A model generated the notes under the pieces. It worked only from the letters and a program-made list of their open reading frames with translations. It was not told where the DNA came from and did no database searches. DNA of 64,000 nucleotides from Isoperla grammatica. Lineage: Eukaryota > Arthropoda > Insecta > Plecoptera > Perlodidae. The position numbers and the translations under genes are program-made. The stretch spans positions 16,454,695-16,518,694 of the forward strand of contig OX246743.1 in assembly GCA_945910005.1 (NCBI GenBank), read 5' to 3'. Of this stretch, positions 25,580 to 36,367 are shown in pieces (positions within the stretch are counted from its first letter, which is position 1; the number at the start of each line of letters is the position of its first letter).

Positions 25580-26644
25580 CTTAACGACTCCCGGAGACGT
25601 CTGCCGGCCCATCTAGAGAATCTCGAGACTACATTAGCAGATCATATTGGACATTTTATATCTGGGTTTTATTGCGTGTTGGCAGTTACCCGTTTATGGT
25701 TACGGGTTTGATAGTTATACAGCTTGCAGACACTCACGGACAAGTTTAGGGGGTTTGTATTCAGGCGAGCGAGTATATTAGCTCTTTACCGGCCACGTTT
25801 GCGCGATATGCTGGTGATGAATCATGATTGAAGCTACTTCGTACAGAAAAATGAGATTGTTGTCACGCCTTTGTTATTATTTTATGTAGTTATTTGGTAA
25901 TCCATTAAAGTGTATCCTGTTCAGTTATTATAAACTGATTGACAAAAGAGGACAAGTACAACCGTATTATATACACAAAATATAATCCTAGAAAAACAAA
26001 ACTGTAATAGAACGAGAGGACATTGATGAGAAAAGAGAAGGAAGAGAAAGATTTACAGGTTTGAAATCTTTACGGAATATACACACAAGTAGTGTTGGTC
26101 AAAGCAGCGTCAAGCATCGATAGAAATAGTTCCTCTGACAGACCGAAAACCTCTTTCGGTCTGTCTGACGATCTGGGTCTGTTTAGGTATGTTCTTGTAT
26201 TAAACCTTTTATATCCACATCATTATAATAATACTATATAGTTTCCTAGTTAGTACGAGAGAGAGATTGAGAGAGAATAGATAGAAGAGAATAAAGAAAC
26301 TAAACTAACAAAATGGAGATAGAATAGAGGAAAGTTTGGAGGAAAATGAAAAGGAAGATAGGAATGAAAGAAAAATACAATTAACAGAAAGAAATCACTG
26401 ACTAACTAATTAATAGAACCCAACTCAAACAAACACGATGATTGCAAAGGCAATCAGAAACTGCAGAAATCACCGTGAAATCAGTGAAATCACAATTAAT
26501 CAGCGAAGATTGCGATGGATAAAGATTAAGTTAATAAAACGCCACATAACATCCATCCAGGATTTGAACCTGAAGTGCAGCTACTATGGTTTACAGACCA
26601 TCGCCTTTACTCCTCCGGCCACTACAACTGCATTGTGTTAGTAT
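25580..26644. other. Single-copy AT-rich DNA with a strong hairpin
   Basis: No gene recognised. Purine-rich stretches at 26020-26060 and 26255-26390 are simple-sequence-like. The end (26549-26638) holds a tRNA-like inverted segment that fails as a tRNA (see rejected items) and adjoins the next array. Confidence 0.6.
26137..26165. other. Perfect 12-bp hairpin with 5-nt loop
   Basis: GACAGACCGAAA (26137-26148), loop ACCTC, TTTCGGTCTGTC (26154-26165). This is the most stable isolated hairpin noted in the single-copy DNA. It is not a histone 3' stem-loop sequence and is too short for a typical microRNA precursor. Confidence 0.75.
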
Positions 26645-27650
26645 TCATCTCCACTTAGCTACATCTGCCCTATCCATAGCACACAATACATCAGCAAGGT
26701 ACGGGAAGCTTCATCTCCACTTAGCTACATCTGCCCTATCCATAGCACACAATACATCAGCAAGGTACGGCAAGCTTCATCTCCACTTAGCTACATCTGC
26801 CCTATCCATAGCACACAATACATCCACAATACATCAGCAAGGTACGGCAAGCTTCATCTCCACTTAGCTACATCTGCCCTATCCATAGCACACAATACAT
26901 CAGCAAGGTACGGGAAGCTTCATCTCCACTTAGCTACATCTGCCCTATCCATAGCACACAATACATCAGGAAGGTACGGCAAGCTTCATCTCCACTTAGC
27001 TACATCTGCCCTATCCATAGCACACAATACATCAGCAAGGTACGGGAAGCTTCATCTCCACTTAGCTACATCTGCCCTATCCATAGCACACAATACATCA
27101 GCAAGGTACGGGAAGCTTCATCTCCACTTAGCTACATCTGCCCTATCCATAGCACACAATACATCAGGAAGGTACGGCAAGCTTCATCTCCACTTAGCTA
27201 CATCTGCCCTATCCATAGCACACAATACATCAGCAAGGTACGGCAAGCTTCATCTCCACTTAGCTACATCTGCCCTATCCATAGCACACAATACATCAGC
27301 AAGGTACGGGAAGCTTCATCTCCACTTAGCTACATCTGCCCTATCCATAGCACACAAAACATCAGCAAGGTACGGCAAGCTTCATCTCCACTTAGCTACA
27401 TCTGCCCTATCCATAGCACACAATACATCAGGAAGGTACGGCAAGCTTCATCTCCACTTAGCTACATCTGCCCTATCCATAGCACACAATACATCAGCAA
27501 GGTACGGCAAGCTTCATCTCCACTTAGCTACATCTGCCCTATCCATAGCACACAATACATCAGCAAGGTACGGGAAGCTTCATCTCCACTTAGCTACATC
27601 TGCCCTATCCATAGCACACAATACATCAGCAAGGTACGGCCGGGAAGCTT
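26645..27650. repeat. 66-bp minisatellite (second family), about 15 copies
   Basis: Unit TCATCTCCACTTAGCTACAT... repeats every 66 bp with an AAGCTT (HindIII) site per unit. Variants are CAGCAAGG/CAGGAAGG and CGGGAAGC/CGGCAAGC. One unit (about 26777-26853) has an 11-bp internal duplication ACATCCACAAT. It shares only its period with the 66-bp array at 1-783; the sequences are unrelated. Confidence 0.97.
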
Positions 27651-27854
27651 AATAAATCGATATCTAATCTTATACACATTGTTATTTTTAATTTTGCAAT
27701 TTTCTCCAGGAACCATGTATGCCATGTGAACAATAGTGTTGTGCAACCTGTGTTTTCACAAATAGTCTCCTTATTATTTCCAAAAAAACAAAACGGTTTT
27801 TCTTTTTGGAAAGCTGCATTGAAAAACCGTATCACGAGGCTAGCTTTGTTTGTG

Positions 27855-28025
27855 TTATACCAGGCGAAGCGAGTTGTCTATGGCCCAGATTGCCCATGGC
27901 TTGGCCAGGTATTATACCAGGCGAAGCGGGTTGTCTATGGCCCAGATTGCCCATGGCTGGGCCAGGTATTATACCAGGCGAAGCGGGTTGTCTATGGCCC
28001 AGATTGCCCATGGCTTGGCCAGGTA
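27855..28025. repeat. 57-bp tandem triplication
   Basis: Three nearly identical 57-bp units start at 27855, 27912 and 27969 (TTATACCAGGCGAAGCGGGT...). The period is 19 codons and all three plus-strand frames stay open across the triplication; the longest frame (27726-28052, 108 codons) repeats a YQAKRVVYGPDCPWLGQV-type segment. No match to a known protein is recognised, and openness in every frame suggests chance rather than selection. Confidence 0.93.
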
Positions 28026-29275
28026 TTTCAAACTAGAGCACGCTCTTTGTAAATTCAAGACTTAAAATAAGCTTGGTGCTTAAGTTATAGAGCTCGTTTC
28101 GCGAATCCATAAAAAGTATATGTCTAACTTATTTTAATATCCTCCTCAGCTAGAAGTAAATATTTAAAAGTTTCAATAAGCAAAACGATAACCAAACAAA
28201 TAGCAGCCATACTGAACCGGTCAACAAATTGCTATGTTCACACAACCAGAAACATCACGAACTATCCCGAAGTTGATACCGAAAGGTGTCTGTATTACTC
28301 GTGAAGTATCTCAGTCAGAGAGAGAGAGAGAGAGTACGCCTACACTGTTTGCACTCGCTATCGAGTTGATTGTGGTCGAGTAATGGTGACGTCATTCGAT
28401 GTAACAAACGGGGACTGCTACTGTTACCACCGACTGTTTATTGCCTGATTGATCCACCATGTTTGATTTGTTTTGTTGTGTGGCCAATGCGCAGCAGATT
28501 CAGGATAAAACTAACACGGTTGACATCAAAGGAAGAGCGCAATGCAATCATTATCACCAGCTCTCTGTGTGTGGAATAATATTGTATAGATTGATGTTCT
28601 GAGCAATAAATTGCCGCGTTATCTCGTCAAGTCAGTTTTGAACTCGACGCCGCAATTGCCGCCGAAACTGCAAGCATCGATGCGAGAATCGGATTCCCAT
28701 TGGGTGGCGTACGCGCGTATACCTCGGAGGGGATGTTTTGATTTGATGTCTATCAAACAACACGTGATTTTTGTTTTTCGGGGGAAAAGAAAATTTGTTA
28801 AATTTGTATTCGTTTGAGCGGAAATCGGAATATAGGCTATAGAGGAATCGACCAATGGGAATAATGGAGAAAGGAAAAAGTACTCAAGAGTCAAGACATA
28901 ATATTATAGTATCCATCGTAACTTTACGTTACAATTTGTAGCCTATCAAACAAGAAGTATTGTAAATGTGATACTTCATAGACTGTCATGAAACAGTAAT
29001 AAATATTAGTAACTATATAAAGCAACTTATAACCGATGTTTTCTTACAAGATACGTGTTTATAAGGCAAAGGGCACGTGTGGTTACAAGATCCACGCGCT
29101 TCTGAGACGCATATTCTCTGTATAAATAAATGTTTGCCTTTTAATCTTAAACATAATCGTATGCATAAATAAATAAGTGAATATTTTGAGATTGTATTAT
29201 ATTATCCTAATTTGAGTACTTTTCTCTATACTTTGGCATCATGACTGAACACCTACAATCATATTTTGTCTTGTA
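28026..29275. other. Single-copy AT-rich DNA, no recognised gene
   Basis: Holds an (AG)n tract at about 28316-28334 and otherwise no repeat, RNA gene or coding frame that can be supported. Overlapping short frames of 68-91 codons at 28611-28894 lie on opposite strands and look fortuitous. Confidence 0.6.
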
Positions 29276-32200
29276 TTTGTATCCATCTCTTCCGTGTAAA
29301 TGACACACACAGCACCACCTCCATCTCATTTAGATTTAGCGCGCTAAGCACCTTTGTATCCATCTCTTCCGTGTAAATGACACACACAGCACCACCTCCA
29401 TCTCATTTAGATTTAGCGCGCTAAGCACCTTTGTATCCATCTCTTCCGTGTAAATGACACACACAGCACCACCTCCATCCCATTTAGATTTAGCGCGCTA
29501 AGCACCTTTGTATCCATCTCTTCCGTGTAAATGACACACACAGCACCACCTCCATCCCATTTAGATTTAGCGCGCTAAGCACCTTTGTATCCATCTCTTC
29601 CGTGTAAATGACACACACGCACCACCTCCATCCCATTTAGATTTAGCGCGCTAAGCACCTTTGTATCCATCTCTTCCGTGTAAATGACACACACAGCACC
29701 ACCTCCATCCCATTTAGATTTAGCGCGCTAAGCACCTTTGTATCCATCTCTTCCGTGTAAATGACACACACAGCACCACCTCCATCCCATTTAGATTTAG
29801 CGCTAAGCACCTTTGTATCCATCTCTTCCGTGTAAATGACACACACAGCACCACCTCCATCCCATTTAGATTTAGCGCGCTAAGCACCTTTGTATCCATC
29901 TCTTCCGTGTAAATGACACACACAGCACCACCTCCATCCCATTTAGATTTAGCGCGCTAAGCACCTTTGTATCCATCTCTTCCGTGTAAATGACACACAC
30001 AGCACCACCTCCATCCCATTTAGATTTAGCGCGCTAAGCACCTTTGTATCCATCTCTTCCGTGTAAATGACACACACAGCACCACCTCCATCCCATTTAG
30101 ATTTAGCGCGCTAAGCACCTTTGTATCCATCTCTTCCCTGAAAATGACACACACAGCACCACCTCCATCCCATTTAGATTTAGCGCGCTAAGCACCTTTG
30201 TATCCATCTCTTCCGTGTAGATGACACACACAGCACCACCTCCATCCCATTTAGATTTAGCGCGCTAAGCACCTTTGTATCCATCTCTTCCGTGTAAATG
30301 ACACACACAGCACCACCTCCATCCCATTTAGATTTAGCGCGCTAAGCACCTTTGTATCCATCTCTTCCGTGTAAATGACACACACAGCACCACCTCCATC
30401 CCATTTAGATTTAGCGCGCTAAGCACCTTTGTATCCATCTCTTCCGTGTAAATGACACACGCAGCACCACCTCCATCCCATTTAGATTTAGCGCGCTAAG
30501 CACCACAGTCTACAGCGTGTAAATGACACACGCAGCACCACCTCCATCCCATTTAGATTTAGCGCGCTAAGCACCTTTGTATCCATCTCTTCCGTGTAAA
30601 TGACACACACAGCACCACCTCCATCCCATTTAGATTGAGCGCGCTAAGCACCTTTGTATCCATCTCTTCCGTGTAAATGACACACACAGCACCACCTCCA
30701 TCCCATTTAGATTTAGCGCGCTAAGCACCTTTGTATCCATCTCTTCCGTGTAAATGACACACGCAGCACCACCTCCATCCCATTTAGATTTAGCGCGCTA
30801 AGCACCTTTGTATCCATCTCTTCCGTGTAAATGACACACGCAGCACCACCTCCATCCCATTTAGATTTAGCGCGCTAAGCACCACAGTCTACAGCGTGTA
30901 AATGACACACGCAGCACCACCTCCATCCCATTTAGATTTAGCGCGCTAAGCACCACAGTCTACAGCGTGTAAATGACACACGCAGCACCACCTCCATCCC
31001 ATTTAGATTTAGCGCGCTAAGCACCACAGTCTACAGCGTGTAAATGACACACACAGCACCACCTCCATCCCATTTAGATTTAGCGCGCTAAGCACCACAG
31101 TCTACAGCGTGTAAATGACACACAGCACCACCTCCATCCCATTTAGATTTAGCGCGCTAAGCACCACAGTCTACAGCGTGTAAATGACACACACAGCACC
31201 ACCTCCATCCCATTTAGATTTAGCGCGCTAAGCACCTTTGTATCCGTCTCTTCCGTGTAAATGACACACACAGCACCACCTCCATCCCATTTAGATTTAG
31301 CGATAAGCACCTTTGTATCCATCTCTTCCGTGTAAATGACACACACAGCACCACCTCCATCCCATTTAGATTTAGCGCGCTAAGCACCACAGTCTACAGC
31401 GTGTAAATGACACACAGCACCACCTCCATCCCATTTAGATTTAGCGCTAAGCACCTTTGTATCCATCTCTTCCGTGTAAATGACACACACAGCACCACCT
31501 CCATCCCATTTAGATTTAGCGCGCTAAGCACCACAGTCTACAGCGTGTAAATGACACACACAGCACCACCTCCATCCCATTTAGATTTAGCGCGCTAAGC
31601 ACCTTTGTATCCGTCTCTTCCGTGTAAATGACACACACAGCACCACCTCCATCCCATTTAGATTTAGCGATAAGCACCTTTGTATCCATCTCTTCCGTGT
31701 AAATGACACACACAGCACCACCTCCATCCCATTTAGATTTAGCGCTAAGCACCTTTGTATCCGTCTCTTCCGTGTAAATGACACACACAGCACCACCTCC
31801 ATCCCATTTAGATTTAGCGCGCTAAGCACCTTTGTATCCATCTCTTCCGTGTAAATGACACACACAGCACCACCTCCATCCCATTTAGATTTAGCGCGCT
31901 AAGCACCTTTGTATCCATCTCTTCCGTGTAAATGACACACACAGCACCACCTCCATCCCATTTAGATTTAGCGCTAAGCACCTTTGTATCCATCTCTTCC
32001 GTGTAAATGACACACACAGCACCACCTCCATCCCATTTAGATTTAGCGCGCTAAGCACCTTTGTATCCATCTCTTCCGTGTAAATGACACACACAGCACC
32101 ACCTCCATCCCATTTAGATTTAGCGCGCTAAGCACCACAGTCTACAGCGTGTAAATGACACACACAGCACCACCTCCATCCCATTTAGATTTAGCGCGCT

Positions 32201-32814
32201 AAGCACCTTTGTATCCGTCTCTTCCGTGTAAATGACACACACAGCACCACCTCCATCCCATTTAGATTTAGCGATAAGCACCTTTGTATCCATCTCTTCC
32301 GTGTAAATGACACACACAGCACCACCTCCATCCCATTTAGATTTAGCGCTAAGCACCTTTGTATCCGTCTCTTCCGTGTAAATGACACACACAGCACCAC
32401 CTCCATCCCATTTAGATTTAGCGCGCTAAGCACCTTTGTATCCATCTCTTCCGTGTAAATGACACACACAGCACCACCTCCATCCCATTTAGATTTAGCG
32501 CGCTAAGCACCTTTGTATCCATCTCTTCCGTGTAAATGACACACACAGCACCACCTCCATCCCATTTAGATTTAGCGCGCTAAGCACCACAGTCTACAGC
32601 GTGTAAATGACACACAGCACCACCTCCATCCCATTTAGATTTAGCGCTAAGCACCTTTGTATCCGTCTCTTCCGTGTAAATGACACACACAGCACCACCT
32701 CCATCCCATTTAGATTTAGCGCGCTAAGCACCACAGTCTACAGCGTGTAAATGACACACACAGCACCACCTCCATCCCTTTAGATTTAGCGCGCTAAGCA
32801 CCACAGTCTACAGC
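29276..32814. repeat. 77-bp minisatellite with a 71-bp variant, about 46 copies
   Basis: Type A units carry TTTGTATCCATCTCTTCC; type B units replace those 18 bp with ACAGTCTACAGC, giving 71 bp. Both share GTGTAAATGACACACACAGC and a perfect 12-bp palindrome TTAGCGCGCTAA (shortened to AGCGCTAA or changed to AGCGATAA in some). The array starts with type A only; type B appears from about 30504 and becomes common to the right. A block of about 520 bp is duplicated: 31451-31970 matches 32055-32574 (offset 604). The minus-strand frames in it are repeat translations, not genes. Confidence 0.96.
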
Positions 32815-34491
32815 TTAATTCCATTACAATTTAATTATCGAAATCTAAATTGAGCTCGCGAGTTTACGTTTTAGGCAATAGCATTTTCCTATCGCCATGG
32901 CGACGAGGGGTTAAGCGCATAATTCCACCATTATCGTTTCTCTCATCCACTCCGCGATGCAAAAATAACTCTTTTTTTTTTTAGTAATTCGAATGTTTAT
33001 TTTATCATTTATTCCTGCGCTATCGCAGTACGTTGGTTTTGATAAAGTGGCTAAATCTGATCGTTGTTCGAGTGTGTTTTCCAGTAAAAAGTTAGGAAGA
33101 TATGATCTTGCATCGGGGATAGATATCGATTGGGATACGTGGTATAGTGGAAGAAATTGAGATGTTGAAAAATTCATTGTTTTACTTGATTTATCATGGA
33201 TCTTAAAGGGGAAAAAGGAAACTACCACAATCGCAGCTGAGGCTCCCTTATGCGTTTATTATCGCACATAAGAAAATGCCAGTGGCACGTTTGTTTTATA
33301 TAGCAGTGAATTATGGGGGCGATCTATTACGCTGGGCCCAGGCTTTACATTAGGGGGGGGGGTTGTGCGCAAGAATCTGTCAAACAAACCCACAACAAAG
33401 TATTAATAATCTAATTATAACAACAATGATAACAACAGCAATTATAGTTATGACCACTTACCCTCATTACCATATAAGTATAGTTTTAATTTTAAATAAT
33501 ATTATAACATTTAAATTATCTACATTTAATAACATTGTACAAGATGAATCTATACTGGCATTATTTTGGCTACATTAATCGCTTACATTTCAATAAATAG
33601 TTACAGGATTTACTATAACTATATTATTTATTGGATTTTATAATGTATAATTTACTTTGTATCGTACCGTGTCCTAAAAAATAAACGATACATTAATTTG
33701 TATACACATGTTAAAAGAACATGGTGTCCCTCGGCAAAAGTAAAAAAAAAAAAACTGTCGTAAGTCTAACTAACCCATTATGAAGCCAGTATTTCTAAGT
33801 TTTATTTAGTCCCTGTAATACATGTCTATAATGATATATTTTCTTCGTTTCAGGTAAGAACGACGAACGCACTGGTCTGCATTGGTCAGGTGTAAATCAG
33901 GGAATGGGAATTCTGCGCCAAGGATGGGGTATAGATCGTCTGTGAGTTCTAGGATTATTTATATTTGTGATACAAGCAGGCTTTGCTATTCGCTTGTTTC
34001 GTATTTAACTAGTTGTATGATACATTTGTATACGGAGTTATTGTAACGGGAGGTGTATTGTAACGATCATTCAACAGAACTCTTCGGATTTGTTGCACCA
34101 CTTGAAAAAACTCGGGTTTCTTTGCAGATAACTGTTATAATATACTTTTGTCTTACTCAGCATTGAAGCTATAAGTGCAAAACTTAGTCTCTTCCCTTCA
34201 TATTTGAGTTCGCTAGTCTATTATTCGGCGTTGTGTATTTAAGAAGTTGAATTGGCAATTTTTACAGAGTTCTGAATCTCTTGTTCGCTTCACTGGGTTT
34301 GTTTTTCAACCGTCGTTCGGCCGTTAAGGCGAAGCTGGATGGGGAGCGAAGGTTACGCAAAAGAAACCCCTGCGAATGTTGCCAACATTATAGCTCGCGA
34401 TTTGTTTAACCTACTCTAGACGTTATTTTAGACAAACCCCTTTGGCTGTCTTGTTTTAATGTAGAAGACGGGATTATATAACAATACTTGA

Positions 34492-34517
34492 GGGGGGGGG
34501 GGGGGGGGGGGGGGGGG
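34492..34517 (+). repeat. 26-nt poly-G run
   Basis: An uninterrupted run of 26 G. It can form G-quadruplex structures and is a likely place for length error in assembly. Confidence 0.9.
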
Positions 34518-34751
34518 ATTAAAATTTACATTTACATTTTGAAAATGATGTGTCGAGCTTGGCATGCCCATACTGATTCCTGGGATGCCCAAGATCAATG
34601 GTGGAAACACCCTTTAACCCAACTAAATGATGTTGGAATAAAGAATAGCGTATATATATATTAAATAATTGTTTTTTTGGGGGTATTATCACGTGAGTTA
34701 TAGGATGAGGGTTCTGACTTACCCCCTCCATCCCGACGTTTCGATGTAATA

Positions 34752-35060
34752 TCATACATCCTCTTCAGGGGTTCCACCGAGTCTACCTCCCTCCGCTCGG
34801 CCGGTCGAATCTCCACTGCTGTAGACTTTCTGGTCAGGTGTGGATTCTGACGTCATACTCGCAATAGGCGCGCGCGCATCAAACTTCGTAGCATTAAGTT
34901 CTAGCAGTTTCTTGCTTCTACTGCGTGTCAATGGCCCTAATCTAGTGCTGGGTATCTCTTCCCTAATGTCTGAAGTCGGCACTATCAATAGATATACTCT
35001 TTGTTTATCTCGCCCTTCTTTATCAAATCTTTTCGCGATTTCGCGGTCCGCGAAAAACAA
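34752..35060 (-). pseudogene. Possible retroelement ORF 3' fragment
   Basis: The minus-strand frame of 102 codons is basic and polar and contains GPLTRSRSKKLLEL, then a Ser/Thr/Asp-rich stretch, ending TPEEDV before the stop. Directly downstream on the same strand CCTGAAGAGGATG is followed by ACATCGAAACGTCGGG, with GATGT/ACATC able to pair. I recall the combination CCTGAAGAnG-hairpin-CGAAACGTCG from the 3' parts of invertebrate retroelement genes, including Penelope-like ones; this is recollection only. No reverse transcriptase or endonuclease motif is visible in the fragment. It could instead be a chance frame. Confidence 0.35.
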
Positions 35061-35344
35061 ACACCTCTAGTTATTACTAATGTGCAATGTTTCATTCTAT
35101 TTCTGATGGGCAAGAGAATTACTTTATAAAAATTAACTAATTTTGCTTTTTTCTTCTACAAATATTCTGAAGATTTGAATTGTAATTGACTGTACTTATT
35201 GGCTCCTACTCTCTCATCTGTGACGTCAGCATCCACAAGGTTACTGTCGAACCACTTTACCTGTAAGCTGAAGTTTTTCGAACATTGTACGCCAATAAAT
35301 AAAGGATCATATTGATGACGTAGCTGTAGGAACATTTCGGACTA

Positions 35345-35367
35345 CCCCCCCCCCCCCCCCCCCCCCC
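35345..35367 (+). repeat. 23-nt poly-C run
   Basis: Uninterrupted C run followed by ACCCCTC. i-motif or G-quadruplex capable; length is probably variable. Confidence 0.9.
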
Positions 35368-35787
35368 ACCCCTCTTAGTGCGCAGGCGCCCTCACCTCTT
35401 ATCAAAAATGTGTCAAAGTGATTTAAAATTCAATTAACATCCCATCGACGTCGCGTCAGTGCCTGGCAAGAGGTAATTGGGAAGTTGCGAGCTGCATTAG
35501 CCCCCCCCACCCCCTTGACTCATACCGTCAGGGGTGGGGGCGTCTTAAGTCCTTATCAACTTATGCCAGCAATGTTCGCCTACCCAGGTGTGACATCTGC
35601 TTCGGACGGACGTTCTGGCCTACTAATTTGCAACGTAGCTCGCTTACATCGAGGGAGTACGTTGTAGACAAATCTTCAAGGCGACAGAGGCTTACTTTGT
35701 GTCAACTGTTGCATTTGTTCTAAAGTTATTTATTTATTTATTAAATATTTTTACTGTCATACTTACAATACTGAAGGGGGGTTTGGA

Positions 35788-35859
35788 AGAAAAGATCACA
35801 GCTCCAAACAGAAAGAAATTATAAGAAAAGATCACAGCTCCAAACAGAAAGAAATTATA
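35788..35859. repeat. 36-bp direct duplication
   Basis: AGAAAAGATCACAGCTCCAA... occurs twice in tandem (35788 and 35824) in AT-rich DNA. Confidence 0.9.
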
Positions 35860-36167
35860 TTTCATAAGAGCAAAAATAACTTTGAAAATGATGTTATTAA
35901 ATTTAAAATTATTACTATTAAATCAAATTTCAAATTCAAAAAATTGAATTGTGATAAATTTTTACTGCGTACAAGAACCGTGTCATAAGTAATTCCAAGA
36001 CTTATTTCCATAATAAATTCAATTATTTAATGAATCAATCAATGAAATATTTTTTTTTTTTTGTAACAGTAACAGTTTTAACTTTTGTTTATAGCTTATA
36101 CGAAACAAAATCCCAGCATATGTGAATCACTTTTTCAATATCTTGAAGCGTTCTCAACATTTAATAA

Positions 36168-36367
36168 NNNNNNNNNNNNNNNNNNNNNNNNNNNNNNNNN
36201 NNNNNNNNNNNNNNNNNNNNNNNNNNNNNNNNNNNNNNNNNNNNNNNNNNNNNNNNNNNNNNNNNNNNNNNNNNNNNNNNNNNNNNNNNNNNNNNNNNNN
36301 NNNNNNNNNNNNNNNNNNNNNNNNNNNNNNNNNNNNNNNNNNNNNNNNNNNNNNNNNNNNNNNNNNN
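36168..36367. other. Assembly gap of exactly 200 N
   Basis: Two hundred N symbols, a round number typical of a scaffold join rather than a sized gap. The 65-bp array begins immediately on its right side, so the gap probably sits at or inside the left end of that array, and the copy number is a minimum. Confidence 0.99.

Larger units (their letters stand above)
32815..36167. other. AT-rich single-copy DNA with homopolymers and one coding relic
   Basis: No intact gene. TCGCCATGGCGA at 32892-32903 is a perfect 12-bp palindrome. Homopolymer runs occur at about 33353 (G), 33743 (A), 34492 (G), 35345 (C) and 36051 (T). The only coding-like segment is at 34752-35060 on the minus strand. The right end is AT-rich (35700-36160) up to the assembly gap. 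Confidence 0.6.

Noticed and set aside
26549..26638. tRNA-like sequence on the minus strand beside the 66-bp array (T-arm-like GGTTCAAATCC, anticodon-arm-like ATGGT...ACCAT)
   Set aside because: The anticodon loop would have 6 nt, the variable region is about 12 nt, and the acceptor strands do not pair. At most a SINE head or chance.
29643..32469. Many minus-strand frames reading CVIYTEEMDTKVL in the 77-bp array
   Set aside because: Frames change at every unit because 77 is not a multiple of three; pure repeat translation.
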